This document shows, one piece after another, positions 44,183-52,966 of a stretch of DNA of 64,000 nucleotides. Source of the DNA: Flavobacterium sp. M31R6 (lineage in GTDB: Bacteria; Bacteroidota; Bacteroidia; Flavobacteriales; Flavobacteriaceae); the NCBI RefSeq assembly GCF_013284035.1, contig NZ_CP054141.1, forward strand, positions 1,178,001 through 1,242,000. Reading direction: 5' to 3'. How positions within the stretch are numbered: the stretch's first letter is position 1; every line of letters starts with the position of its first letter. Under the pieces are notes generated by a model, which was not told the origin of the DNA, did not search any database, and saw only the letters and a program-made list of their open reading frames with translations. The position numbers and the translations under genes are program-made.

Positions 44183-45085
44183 TTGAATACAACACCTAAT
44201 TCCATTTCGTTCAAGTCTATTTATGTTGATTTTAAAGCAATTACAAAGGCGGGTTTAGCTATTAGTGTTGTTTTTTCTTCAATCGCTGGTTATGTATTAG
44301 GATTTGATTCTACACATTCTTTTAGCTGGTTGGTTTTGTTAAAACTGGCAATAGGAGGATATTGTATGGTTGGAGCTTCGAATGCTTACAATCAAGTTAT
44401 AGAAAAAGATTTGGATGCTTTGATGGATCGAACAAAGAATCGTCCTGTTGCTTCTGGAAGAATGTCTCCTAGTTTGGCTTTGATCGTAGCAAGTTTGCTT
44501 ACTGTTGTGGGTGTGGCTTTACTTTATACGATAAATCCAAAAACAGCCATGTTTGGCGCTATCTCAATTTTCTTATATACCAGTATTTATACACCACTTA
44601 AAACAGTAACTTCGCTGTCGGTTTTTGTGGGTGCTTTTCCGGGAGCAATTCCTTTTATGTTAGGATGGGTTGCTGCAACAGGGGAGTTTGGTATTGAAGC
44701 GGGAACTTTGTTTTTGATTCAGTTTTTCTGGCAATTTCCTCATTTTTGGGCCATTGGTTGGTTTTTATATGAAGATTATGAAAAAGCAGGTTTCTTTATG
44801 TTGCCAACAGGTAAAAAGGATAAAGGGACTTCTTTACAAATAATATTATATACCATCTGGTTGATTATTGCGTCTCTTTTGCCTGCATTAGGGTACACCG
44901 GGCGTTTGTTTATTACACCAGTTGCATCGATTTTAGTATTATGTCTTGGGCTTTGGATGTTGTTTTATTCGGTTCGTCTGTATCAAATAAAAACGGCAAA
45001 AGCTGCAAGAACGTTAATGCTGGTAAGTGTTTCTTATATTACGTTATTACAATTAGTGTATATTTTGGATAAATTTTTAAGATAA
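44183..45085 (+). CDS. cyoE: Haem O synthase (protoheme IX farnesyltransferase)
   Basis: About 300 residues from the TTG at 44183; the frame is open to 44144, but that TTG overlaps the promoter box. No in-frame ATG lies near the N-terminus, so the start remains uncertain. A UbiA-type prenyltransferase has NAYNQVIEKDLDALMDRTKNRP as first Asp-rich motif and about eight membrane helices. It farnesylates haem B to haem O for the caa3/aa3 oxidase assembled by the following genes. It is followed by a subunit III gene after 2 bp. Confidence 0.9.
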   Translation: MNTTPNSISFKSIYVDFKAITKAGLAISVVFSSIAGYVLGFDSTHSFSWLVLLKLAIGGYCMVGASNAYNQVIEKDLDALMDRTKNRPVASGRMSPSLALIVASLLTVVGVALLYTINPKTAMFGAISIFLYTSIYTPLKTVTSLSVFVGAFPGAIPFMLGWVAATGEFGIEAGTLFLIQFFWQFPHFWAIGWFLYEDYEKAGFFMLPTGKKDKGTSLQIILYTIWLIIASLLPALGYTGRLFITPVASILVLCLGLWMLFYSVRLYQIKTAKAARTLMLVSVSYITLLQLVYILDKFLR

Positions 45086-45087
45086 TT

Positions 45088-45675
45088 ATGGAAATGACAA
45101 TGACAGCCGAAGATTATAAATTAAGAACGGCAAGATCTTATAAATTGATTTTATTGTTCGCTATGGTGAGCATGACAATGATGTTTGCGGGTCTAACGAG
45201 TGCGTATGTAGTGAGTCAATCACGAGCAGATTGGTTGAAAGATTTTCAATTGCCATCCGCTTTTTATTTTAGTACCATTGCTATTTTGGGATGTAGTGTT
45301 ACTTTTCATTTGGCCAAAAAAGCGATTCAAAAAGACAATCGTAGCAAGACTACTTCATTACTTTTGGCAACATTAGCTTTGGGGATTTCATTCATAGTAT
45401 TGCAATTTGTTGGATTTGGACAAATAGTTGCGAATGGCCATTATTTTACTGGAAATGCTAGTTCTATCACTACAACATTCTTGTATGTAATAGTGGTGGT
45501 TCATTTGATTCACCTTGCTGGAGGTATGATATCATTATTAATTATTATTTATAATCATTTTAAACAAAAATATAATTCAACCCAAACTCTTGGAATAGAA
45601 CTAGGTGCAATGTATTGGCACTTTCTAGACTTCTTGTGGGTTTATTTATTTTTATTTTTATATTTCTTTAAATAA
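45088..45675 (+). CDS. Cytochrome c oxidase subunit III (short form)
   Basis: 195 residues with five membrane helices, as in short bacterial subunit III. The motifs VVHLIHLAGGMISL and GAMYWHFLDFLWVYLFLFLY are typical of COX3. It is part of a haem-copper oxidase in the inner membrane. It begins 2 bp after the haem O synthase. A second, longer subunit III-type gene follows with its own -7 box. Confidence 0.92.
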   Translation: MEMTMTAEDYKLRTARSYKLILLFAMVSMTMMFAGLTSAYVVSQSRADWLKDFQLPSAFYFSTIAILGCSVTFHLAKKAIQKDNRSKTTSLLLATLALGISFIVLQFVGFGQIVANGHYFTGNASSITTTFLYVIVVVHLIHLAGGMISLLIIIYNHFKQKYNSTQTLGIELGAMYWHFLDFLWVYLFLFLYFFK

Positions 45676-45685
45676 GAAAAAAACG

Positions 45686-45693
45686 TAAATTTG
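45686..45693 (+). promoter_or_regulatory. Putative -7 box TAAATTTG before the long subunit III gene
   Basis: TAnnTTTG match 24 bp before the ATG at 45718. Confidence 0.45.
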
Positions 45694-45717
45694 GAAACTT
45701 TTTAACGAATAACTTTT

Positions 45718-46692
45718 ATGGAAGCGACAGTTACTACTGCAAATAGTGAAAAAACTTGGGGAGGCGGCAATGAGCCAATGGGAGCAAGTTATGGTAAATT
45801 AATGATGTGGTTTTTTATCGTATCAGATGCCTTAACGTTCTCTGGATTTTTAGCAGCTTACGGGTTTTCTAGATTTAAATTTATTGAAACATGGCCATTA
45901 GCCGATGAGGTGTTTACACACTTTCCATTTTTACACGGTGTATCTGCTCCGATGTACTATGTGGCGTTGATGACTTTTATCTTGATTTTTTCGTCTGTAA
46001 CAATGGTTTTGGCCGTTGATGCTGGACACCAAATGAAAAAGGATAAAGTAGCCCTTTATATGTTTCTTACAATCATTGGAGGTTTAATCTTCGTTGGTTC
46101 TCAAGCTTGGGAATGGAAAAATTTTATCAAAGGAGAATATGGTGCTATTGAAACAACAGGAGGTAGCTTGCTGCAGTTTGTTGACAAGGAAGGTCATCGT
46201 GTTGCTTTGGAAGATTTTGCTGCAAAATTACCAGTAGAAAGAGAACAATTAACAAGAGCTAAAGGAAAATGGTTCATGGATGAAGCAGCTATTCCTACTT
46301 ATACAGTGGCAGAAGTTCAAGCTGGATTCAAAACTCATCCTGATGTTTTGGTAAGAATCGAAACTTTAAACAAAAACAAAGAAAAAATTGTCCTTTCTAG
46401 AGAAGAATCTCTAGTGCGTTTAGGTCAAGCTAAGATGGTTATTGAAGGAGCCAATCTAACTCATAATGAATACGGAAGTAAGCTTTTTGCTGATTTCTTC
46501 TTCTTTATTACAGGTTTCCACGGATTTCACGTTTTCTCAGGTATAGTAATCAATATCATTATCTTTTTTAATGTTCTTTTGGGTACTTACGAGAAAAGAG
46601 GAAGTTACGAAATGGTTGAGAAAGTGGGGTTGTACTGGCACTTTGTTGATTTAGTTTGGGTATTTGTTTTCACATTCTTCTATTTAGTTTAA
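45718..46692 (+). CDS. Cytochrome c oxidase subunit III (long form with internal extension)
   Basis: 324 residues. The COX3 core is clear: an N-terminal helix near MWFFIVSDALTFSGFLAAYGFS, FFFFITGFHGFHVFSG, and a final VGLYWHFVDLVWVFVFTFFY. Between the fourth and fifth helices lies a hydrophilic stretch of about 90 residues (about 145-240) that short subunit III proteins lack. It lies between the short subunit III and a subunit IV gene, so both probably belong to one oxidase. No catalytic subunit I or II is in the window. Confidence 0.92.
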   Translation: MEATVTTANSEKTWGGGNEPMGASYGKLMMWFFIVSDALTFSGFLAAYGFSRFKFIETWPLADEVFTHFPFLHGVSAPMYYVALMTFILIFSSVTMVLAVDAGHQMKKDKVALYMFLTIIGGLIFVGSQAWEWKNFIKGEYGAIETTGGSLLQFVDKEGHRVALEDFAAKLPVEREQLTRAKGKWFMDEAAIPTYTVAEVQAGFKTHPDVLVRIETLNKNKEKIVLSREESLVRLGQAKMVIEGANLTHNEYGSKLFADFFFFITGFHGFHVFSGIVINIIIFFNVLLGTYEKRGSYEMVEKVGLYWHFVDLVWVFVFTFFYLV

Positions 46693-46708
46693 TTTTAGAT
46701 TTATCATT

Positions 46709-47059
46709 ATGTCACACGCACATGTTTCTAATACAAAAAGAATTTGGACTGTTTTTGGTCTATTGTCTTTAATCACAACTGTTGAGGTTGCTTTTGGTAT
46801 CATCAGACCAGATGCATTATATATGCATACTTTTTTAACAATGAGTTTGTTAAACTGGTTGTTTATCATACTAACATTAGTTAAGGCATATTATATTGTA
46901 TGGGCATTTATGCACATGGAAGGAGAAAAAAAGTCATTGAGAAATGCAGTTGTTTTTCCATTAATATTCTTAGTTTGTTATTTGCTTTTTATTTTATTGA
47001 CAGAGGGAGACTATGTATTTGAGGTTTTTAAAAATTCTACCATTAAATGGAATTTTTAA
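46709..47059 (+). CDS. Cytochrome c oxidase subunit IV family protein
   Basis: 116 residues and three membrane helices, with a His-rich start (MSHAHVSNTKRIW) and AYYIVWAFMHMEGEKKSLRNA, as in the small caa3-type subunit IV. It lies 16 bp after the long subunit III and ends at a terminator. Confidence 0.88.
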   Translation: MSHAHVSNTKRIWTVFGLLSLITTVEVAFGIIRPDALYMHTFLTMSLLNWLFIILTLVKAYYIVWAFMHMEGEKKSLRNAVVFPLIFLVCYLLFILLTEGDYVFEVFKNSTIKWNF

Positions 47060-47079
47060 CAAGATATTAATTCAATGAA

Positions 47080-47110
47080 AAAGGTATCCGTCTCGACGGA
47101 TGCCTTTTTT
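47080..47110 (+). terminator. Intrinsic terminator after the oxidase subunit IV gene
   Basis: AAAGGTATCCGTC (47080-47092) pairs with GACGGATGCCTTT (47095-47107), one G-T pair, then a T-run. The tip is CTCG. Confidence 0.9.
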
Positions 47111-47142
47111 TATTTTAATACAATAAATTTTATAAAGTTCTA

Positions 47143-47784
47143 ATGAAAAAAAATATTGTTCTTTTTGTATTATTTATATTGCCTATAGTTGCTTATTTAT
47201 TTTTTGCGTCTGGAGTTAATAGTTTTACAAAATTGCCTGTTATTACTCCAAAGATTCCTGATCTTGGAGAATGGAAATCCCTAAATGGTGAAAAAGTAAG
47301 TTTGGACAATAAGATTACAATACTTGGTTTTTCTGGTACTGAAATTCTTAAAAATAGAGGGAATTATTTCAATTTAAATGAAAAAATTTACCAACGTTAT
47401 CATGATTTTAAAGATCTGCAATTTGTTGTTGTTGCTCCTTTGGGAACCGAAAAAGATGTTAAAGCTGTAGTTGATGCTTTAGGCGCTTTTACCGATGTAA
47501 GCCAATGGCATTTTGTGTTTGCAAATCCAGAAGAAATCAAGTCTTATTTTGGTCAACTAAAATTAAAAGGGAATCTGAATCCTGATTTTGGTACTCCCGA
47601 TGTTTATATAGTTGATAAAGAAAGAAACTTGAGAGGTAGGAAAGAAAAGAAAGGCTACAAAGAAGGGTACAGTACATTCCATCCAGCAGAATTAAGTAAT
47701 GAAATGCTAGATGATTTCAAGGTTATTCTTTATGAATACCGTGCCGCTTTAAAAAAGAATCATAACGCAACCAAACAATTATAA
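47143..47784 (+). CDS. Membrane-anchored thioredoxin-fold protein without cysteines (SCO-like)
   Basis: 213 residues. One N-terminal helix (about 5-24) anchors the protein, followed by a domain that by spacing and context looks like the SCO/thioredoxin fold (KITILGFSGTEILKNRG, LQFVVVAPLGTEKDVKAVV, PDVYIVDKERNLRGR). It contains no Cys at all, so neither copper binding through CxxxC nor disulphide exchange is possible. It is 3 bp upstream of a true SCO1 gene, so a structural or chaperone role in oxidase assembly is a reasonable inference. Fold assignment is tentative. Confidence 0.7.
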   Translation: MKKNIVLFVLFILPIVAYLFFASGVNSFTKLPVITPKIPDLGEWKSLNGEKVSLDNKITILGFSGTEILKNRGNYFNLNEKIYQRYHDFKDLQFVVVAPLGTEKDVKAVVDALGAFTDVSQWHFVFANPEEIKSYFGQLKLKGNLNPDFGTPDVYIVDKERNLRGRKEKKGYKEGYSTFHPAELSNEMLDDFKVILYEYRAALKKNHNATKQL

Positions 47785-47787
47785 AAG

Positions 47788-48474
47788 ATGCTTAAAAACA
47801 AATCATATATAGGAATTTCTTTTGTGATACTTGTTTTTGGAATATATGCTGTTCCAAAAATTGTAGATAGAATGCAGAATAATAGTGTGGTTCAAGGTGA
47901 TCGTTTGGACAAAGTAAGCGGTTCTAAAGCTGTAGATGGGAAGTTGGTTAAAGTTGGGCCTGCGCCAAAGTTTGAACTGACAAATCAAGATAATGTGAAA
48001 ATTTCTAATGATTTTTATAAAGGGAAAGTGTATGTTTTAGAATTTTTCTTTGCAACATGTCCTTCCATTTGTCCTAAAATGAACGCCAATATGGTGACGC
48101 TTCAAAATGAGTTTTTTGGGAATCCTAATTTTGGGATTGTCTCGATAACTATTGATCCAGTCCATGATACACCGTCTGTTTTAAAAGAGCACGCAAAAAT
48201 ATTGGGGGTGAAATCCTCCAATTGGAATTTCCTGACGGGTGACCATGATTATATCTACAATTTGTCCAACAAAGGATTTAATATTTATGTTGGTGAGAAC
48301 AGTAAAGCGAAAGGTGGTTTTGAACATTCGGGACTTTTTGCTTTGATAGATAAAAATGGAAATATCAGATGTAGAAAAGACGATTACGGTAATCCGATTT
48401 TATATTATGATGGATTGGAGAAAAAGGGAATTAGAGATATTCAGCAGGATATTCAAGTTTTGCTCAAAGAATAA
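47788..48474 (+). CDS. SCO1/SenC copper chaperone for cytochrome oxidase
   Basis: 228 residues with an N-terminal membrane anchor. The copper site is complete: C91 and C95 in FFATCPSICPKMN and H180 in GGFEHSGLF. TIDPVHDTP is also typical. It loads the CuA site of oxidase subunit II from the periplasmic face. It is co-transcribed with the Cys-less neighbour upstream. Confidence 0.94.
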   Translation: MLKNKSYIGISFVILVFGIYAVPKIVDRMQNNSVVQGDRLDKVSGSKAVDGKLVKVGPAPKFELTNQDNVKISNDFYKGKVYVLEFFFATCPSICPKMNANMVTLQNEFFGNPNFGIVSITIDPVHDTPSVLKEHAKILGVKSSNWNFLTGDHDYIYNLSNKGFNIYVGENSKAKGGFEHSGLFALIDKNGNIRCRKDDYGNPILYYDGLEKKGIRDIQQDIQVLLKE

Positions 48475-48527
48475 AGAAGAAAGAACCAAGAATAAAGATT
48501 AAAAAAAAAATAGCATAATAATAAAGA

Positions 48528-49067
48528 ATGGAAAATAATACTATAGAACAAAAATATAATAAATGGATTGTGTTGCTGTCAATTGCAATTCCTCTTGCAG
48601 TGGCAGTTCTTTTTAAAGTGAAGTTAAAAGATTTTGGATTTGATGTAACGCCTCTATCGTTTTTACCGCCTATTTATGCTACTGTAAATGGAATAACGGC
48701 AGTATTGTTGGTTGCTGCAGTATTGGCTATTAAAAACGGTAATCGAAAGCGTCACGAATTATTAATGAAAATGGCCATTGGATGTTCGGTTGCTTTTCTT
48801 GTCATGTATGTTGCCTATCACATGACGGCAGAATCTACAAAATATGGAGGAGATGGAGTTTTAAAATATGTCTATTTCTTTATTTTGATTACCCATATTT
48901 TTTTATCGATTGCCATAATACCGTTGGTTTTGATAACTTACGTTCGTGCCTTGGCCAGTAAATTTGATAAACATAAAAAAATTGCCAAAATCACTTTTCC
49001 AATTTGGCTTTATGTGGCCGTAACTGGAGTAATTGTGTATTTAATGATTTCGCCTTATTATGTTTAG
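48528..49067 (+). CDS. DUF420 membrane protein (oxidase assembly, CtaM-like)
   Basis: 179 residues with five hydrophobic helices and conserved His/Arg positions, such as RKRHELLMKMAIGC and VAYHMTAESTKYGG. DUF420 proteins occur with haem-copper oxidase genes, and CtaM of Gram-positive bacteria is needed for their assembly. It lies 53 bp after SCO1 and overlaps the next small gene by 8 bp. Confidence 0.85.
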   Translation: MENNTIEQKYNKWIVLLSIAIPLAVAVLFKVKLKDFGFDVTPLSFLPPIYATVNGITAVLLVAAVLAIKNGNRKRHELLMKMAIGCSVAFLVMYVAYHMTAESTKYGGDGVLKYVYFFILITHIFLSIAIIPLVLITYVRALASKFDKHKKIAKITFPIWLYVAVTGVIVYLMISPYYV

Positions 49068-49323
49068 TAGAGAAAGTAAAAAAGGGGGAATAGCAAAAAG
49101 AAGAATTGGATTAAAAGTATATTTCTATATTTTATGTTCTTTATTCTTTTCACTTTCTTCATATTCGCAATGTGCAATGTGTCGAGCAGCTTTGTCTGGT
49201 GACGAAAACAAAGCCAAAGCGGCGGCTGTAAATGACGGAATCGTTTATCTTATGGTGATTCCCTATGTGCTTGTTGGTGCGCTTGGTTATTACGTTTACC
49301 GAATGAAGAAAAAGAAACAGTAG
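49060..49323 (+). CDS. Small CxxC membrane protein of unknown function
   Basis: 87 residues. A basic start, a hydrophobic segment ending SLSSYSQ, then CAMC (CxxC), a short linker and a C-terminal helix (LMVIPYVLVGALGYYVY) before a Lys tail. The start ATG overlaps the DUF420 stop by 8 bp, as in other coupled pairs of this window. The layout suggests that the CxxC faces the periplasm near the oxidase-assembly proteins. I do not recognise a named family. Confidence 0.7.
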   Translation: MFSRESKKGGIAKRRIGLKVYFYILCSLFFSLSSYSQCAMCRAALSGDENKAKAAAVNDGIVYLMVIPYVLVGALGYYVYRMKKKKQ

Positions 49324-49361
49324 GCTTAATATCAATTGCATAATTCAATCGGAATTTTAAT

Positions 49362-49402
49362 AAAAAAGCAGTCTCGAATAATGTTTTCGAGACTGCTTTT
49401 TT
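49362..49402. terminator. Bidirectional terminator between convergent genes
   Basis: A 17-bp perfect inverted repeat (49362-49378 and 49386-49402) with A-rich and T-rich flanks on both strands. It serves the oxidase-assembly operon and the DUF4403 gene on the minus strand. Confidence 0.92.
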
Positions 49403-49438
49403 TATAAACTGCTGGCTAAATACTGAAACCTGCTTACT

Positions 49439-50854
49439 TTATTTCAGTCCGTTAATGGCAACGTTTATGTTTCCATTTACTTTTATAAAAGCAATCATTG
49501 CTTGATTCGTCAGCTCTATTTTTTGAAATTGAATGTCTTCCATTTTTCCGTTAATGAAAACGCCAGGCATAGGAGAGTAGTTTTTAAGATAAGTCATCAT
49601 GCTTTGTTTGGCTTCATCCAAATTTTGCTTGATAGAATAACGACAACTTTCTTGTATCTTTCTCAAAATAATCCCTTGGGCCAACCAGTTTGCTGTACGC
49701 ATTAATTTGCTTTTGGTGTCTAATACATAATCCAATTTGTCAAAATATATTTCTTTGGTTGTGTCATTATATTGCGGAATTCCAGTCAAATAAATTGTTC
49801 CGTTTACAGAGCCTAAAAGATCCAAAGCAATTACCAATTTTCCTTCTTTGTGCCAAATAGCCACATTTTGAACTTTTACTTTTTTGCTCCCGGATCCAAA
49901 TTCTTGTCCAACAAAATTAGTCGTCATTAATTTGGAAGCTTCTTGATAAGTAGAGACGGCAGCAATATTGGCAGAAATTTGTTCTGGAATCTTTTCAACT
50001 GCTTTCAGTACAATTTTGTTCGCTTCAAATTTTGATTCAGGCTTTTTTCCAATCGAAGTTTCCATATTACATTTCATTCCCATATTGAGTAGAAAGGAAT
50101 CATTTTTTAATTTGGCATTGGTTGAATATGCTTCAATTGGAACAATTCTGAGCCAGCTTTTATAGGTTTCACTCATCTCAAGAGGAGTGCATATTTTGGA
50201 TAGCGCCTCCATTACATTAGGTTTGAAATCCATAGAATCTTCGATGGCTGTATCAATACTTTTTTCGATTTTTGATTTGAAAAGACTTACGGCAGGATTG
50301 ATGAGATACGTTACAGGCATATTTTTTCCAAAAACTGTCATTGTTGGACTTTCTACCCAATCCAATGATTTTAATGTTGTTTTTGAACTTAGTCTCCAAT
50401 TGTTCAGACTTACGCTGCTCAACAAAGTGACTACTCCATTTAAATTAAACTCTTGTGTTTTGTATAAATCAACCCCCATGGTTTTTGTCCCGATTCTATA
50501 TTTTGCCCAAATTTTTAAGGGTAAAACGGTTTTGATTTTTTCGCCTTCTTTTCCATGGTCATTGACAATAGTTATTGGGGCTTGTTTCCAAACTTTTATT
50601 TCGATATTGTCGTCTTCGATGTTGTTGTCTTCATAGATTAAACCATTCAATAAGGCGTTGGTCTGGTTTTCAATATCTTTTAGTTTAATACTGACAGGCA
50701 GATTTATATACGAAGGTGTATTTGTATAAGTCAGTGGTACGGCATCGTCCGGTTCGGGTTTTAAGGCTTCTATTTTTTGGGAAGTTGATGAGCAACTTGT
50801 TGTTAACGCTAATGTAGATAAGGAAATAATTAGAATCGAAAGTGATTTTAGCAT
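49439..50854 (-). CDS. DUF4403 family lipoprotein
   Basis: 471 residues. A signal peptide ends LTTSC with Cys21 as lipidation site. The body has two similar lipid-binding-like halves of the DUF4403 family (PSYINLPVSIKLKDIENQTN, and VWKQAPITIVNDHGK). The fold is thought to relate to tubular lipid-binding domains, but no activity is known. It is monocistronic, with a -7 box at 50874-50881 on the same strand and a shared terminator at 49362. Confidence 0.82.
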   Translation of the reverse strand: MLKSLSILIISLSTLALTTSCSSTSQKIEALKPEPDDAVPLTYTNTPSYINLPVSIKLKDIENQTNALLNGLIYEDNNIEDDNIEIKVWKQAPITIVNDHGKEGEKIKTVLPLKIWAKYRIGTKTMGVDLYKTQEFNLNGVVTLLSSVSLNNWRLSSKTTLKSLDWVESPTMTVFGKNMPVTYLINPAVSLFKSKIEKSIDTAIEDSMDFKPNVMEALSKICTPLEMSETYKSWLRIVPIEAYSTNAKLKNDSFLLNMGMKCNMETSIGKKPESKFEANKIVLKAVEKIPEQISANIAAVSTYQEASKLMTTNFVGQEFGSGSKKVKVQNVAIWHKEGKLVIALDLLGSVNGTIYLTGIPQYNDTTKEIYFDKLDYVLDTKSKLMRTANWLAQGIILRKIQESCRYSIKQNLDEAKQSMMTYLKNYSPMPGVFINGKMEDIQFQKIELTNQAMIAFIKVNGNINVAINGLK

Positions 50855-50873
50855 TTGTTTAGTGTTTTGAGCG

Positions 50874-50881
50874 CAAATTTA
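50874..50881 (-). promoter_or_regulatory. Putative -7 box TAAATTTG of the DUF4403 gene
   Basis: TAnnTTTG on the minus strand, 19 bp before the ATG. Confidence 0.5.
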
Positions 50882-51025
50882 ACAAAACAAATATATTTTT
50901 TGGTTAAGGGTGTAACATTTTAGTGAGATATAAGTCTTATGTTTTAAATTGGCCATCGGAGTATTCACTTTTCATGTTGCTATTTTTTTAGAAGATAAAT
51001 ACTATTGCTTAAAACAAACGAAATC

Positions 51026-51727
51026 ATGATTGAAATTAAAGACTTACATAAATCATACAAAATGGGACATTCCGAATTGCATGTGCTAAAAGGAATTAAT
51101 TTCAATATAAAAGAAGGTGAATTGGTTGCCATCATGGGTTCGTCTGGATCAGGAAAATCTACGTTGCTTAATATTCTTGGAATTCTTGATGAAGCCGATT
51201 CCGGGCTTTATACTTTGGATAATGTGCCAATTAAAAAATTAAATGAAACTATCGCTTCTAAATACCGAAACCAATTTCTTGGTTTTGTTTTTCAATCTTT
51301 TAACTTGATTAATTACAAAAGTGCATTGGATAATGTGGCTTTACCGTTGTACTATCAAGGGATAAAGAGGAAAGAACGCAATGAGATTGCAATGAGATAT
51401 TTAGAGAAAGTAGGTTTGGCTTCCCATTCACATCATTTACCAAATGAGCTTTCAGGAGGACAAAAACAACGTGTGGCTATCGCTAGAGCTTTGGCATCCA
51501 ATCCAAAAGTATTATTGGCAGATGAGCCTACAGGAGCATTAGATACACTGACTTCATATGAAGTAATGGAGTTGATTCAAGGGATTAATGACGAAGGAAA
51601 AACTATTTTGATAGTAACACACGAACCGGATATTGCCGCTATGTGCAAAAGAAATGTAGTCCTGAAAGACGGATTGATCATTGACGATAAAATGGTAGAA
51701 CAAGTTAGAGCTTCTTCTTATGTTTAA
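51026..51727 (+). CDS. ABC transporter ATPase, MacB/LolD type
   Basis: 233 residues from the ATG at 51026; a TTG at 51005 would add seven residues not seen in the family. Walker A GSSGSGKST starts at residue 38. The signature LSGGQKQRVAIARALA, Walker B VLLADEPTGALD and the H-loop IVTHEPDIA are all present. It powers the two FtsX-type permeases that follow, the first of which overlaps by 8 bp. It is a mechanotransmission ABC system for efflux or envelope transport rather than an importer. Confidence 0.95.
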   Translation: MIEIKDLHKSYKMGHSELHVLKGINFNIKEGELVAIMGSSGSGKSTLLNILGILDEADSGLYTLDNVPIKKLNETIASKYRNQFLGFVFQSFNLINYKSALDNVALPLYYQGIKRKERNEIAMRYLEKVGLASHSHHLPNELSGGQKQRVAIARALASNPKVLLADEPTGALDTLTSYEVMELIQGINDEGKTILIVTHEPDIAAMCKRNVVLKDGLIIDDKMVEQVRASSYV

Positions 51728-52964
51728 TATAGAACGTTGGCAGGAAATATTTGAGGCGATTGCCAAAAATAAACTGAGAACCTTTCTCACTGGAGTTTCT
51801 GTGGCTTCGGGTATCTTTATTTTGGTGATTCTTCTTGGTGTTGGAAAAGGTTTGCAAAACGGAATCGAAAAACAATTTGAACGCGATGCGGCTGGTGTAA
51901 TTGAGGTTTGGTCGGGTGCGACAACTAAAGCATATAAAGGAATGAATCCTGGAAGGCAAATACAGTTTAGAAATAGTGATTTTGATCTTGGAGTACAAAA
52001 ATACGGAGACCAATTGGATAAAAATGGGGCTACTGCTACTGGCTGGGGAATTACCGTAAGTTATGGAAAGGAATCAGGAAATTATCAATACAGAGGTGTT
52101 AATACTGACGGTATGGCAATAGAAAATGTATCAGTTATAAAAGGCAGATATATTAATGCAAATGATCTGAAATACAATGTAAAAGCAGCTGTGATTGGTC
52201 AAAAAGTCAAATTAGACCTGTTTAAAGAAAAAAATCCTATAGGCGAACAAATTACGGTAGCGAATATCAATTTTAAAGTAGTTGGCGTGTTTACTGATCC
52301 AGGTGGGGAGAGAGAAGAAAGTAGAGTATTTGTGCCTTTAACTACAGCACAGCAGGTTTTTGGATTAGGAGATAAAATAAGTTATATGGCTTATACTTTG
52401 AAAAAGAAAGACACTTATGAAGAAGCTGTAGCCGAGTCTGAAAAATTCAAAAATGATTATGGAAAATTGTTGAGAAGTAAAAATGGTGCTGCTCCTGATG
52501 ATGAAAGCGCTGTTGGAATTTTTAATTCTGTCAAAGAAGCCAAAAAGTTTTATGATTTGAATCTTTATATTCGATTGTTTTTTTGGTGGGTTGGAATCTG
52601 TACCATTATTGCCGGCGTTGTTGGAGTTAGTAATATTATGCTGATTATTGTAAAAGAACGAACCAAGGAAATTGGGATTCGAAAAGCGCTTGGGGCTTCT
52701 CCGATTTCAATTATTATAATGATTTTGCACGAGTCTATCTTTATTACCACTATTTCTGGTTTTATTGGATTATTGACTGGATTGGCACTTTTGGAATTAA
52801 TTGGTCCTCATGCGCAAAGTGAATATTTTGTGAATCCACAAGTAGATTTTACAGTAGCGATATCAACCTTAATTGTTTTGGTAGTTGCAGGAGCTTTGGC
52901 AGGATTTGTTCCGGCTTATCGAGCGGCCAAAATTAGACCTATTGTAGCACTTAGAGACGAATAA
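51720..52964 (+). CDS. MacB-like FtsX-domain permease 1
   Basis: 414 residues: an N-terminal membrane helix, a periplasmic domain of about 230 residues, and three C-terminal helices with IIVKERTKEIGIRKALGASP, the typical FtsX motif. It is paired with the ATPase upstream and a second permease 2 bp downstream, so the transporter is probably a heterodimer. Substrate unknown. Confidence 0.93.
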   Translation: MFNIERWQEIFEAIAKNKLRTFLTGVSVASGIFILVILLGVGKGLQNGIEKQFERDAAGVIEVWSGATTKAYKGMNPGRQIQFRNSDFDLGVQKYGDQLDKNGATATGWGITVSYGKESGNYQYRGVNTDGMAIENVSVIKGRYINANDLKYNVKAAVIGQKVKLDLFKEKNPIGEQITVANINFKVVGVFTDPGGEREESRVFVPLTTAQQVFGLGDKISYMAYTLKKKDTYEEAVAESEKFKNDYGKLLRSKNGAAPDDESAVGIFNSVKEAKKFYDLNLYIRLFFWWVGICTIIAGVVGVSNIMLIIVKERTKEIGIRKALGASPISIIIMILHESIFITTISGFIGLLTGLALLELIGPHAQSEYFVNPQVDFTVAISTLIVLVVAGALAGFVPAYRAAKIRPIVALRDE

Positions 52965-52966
52965 TT

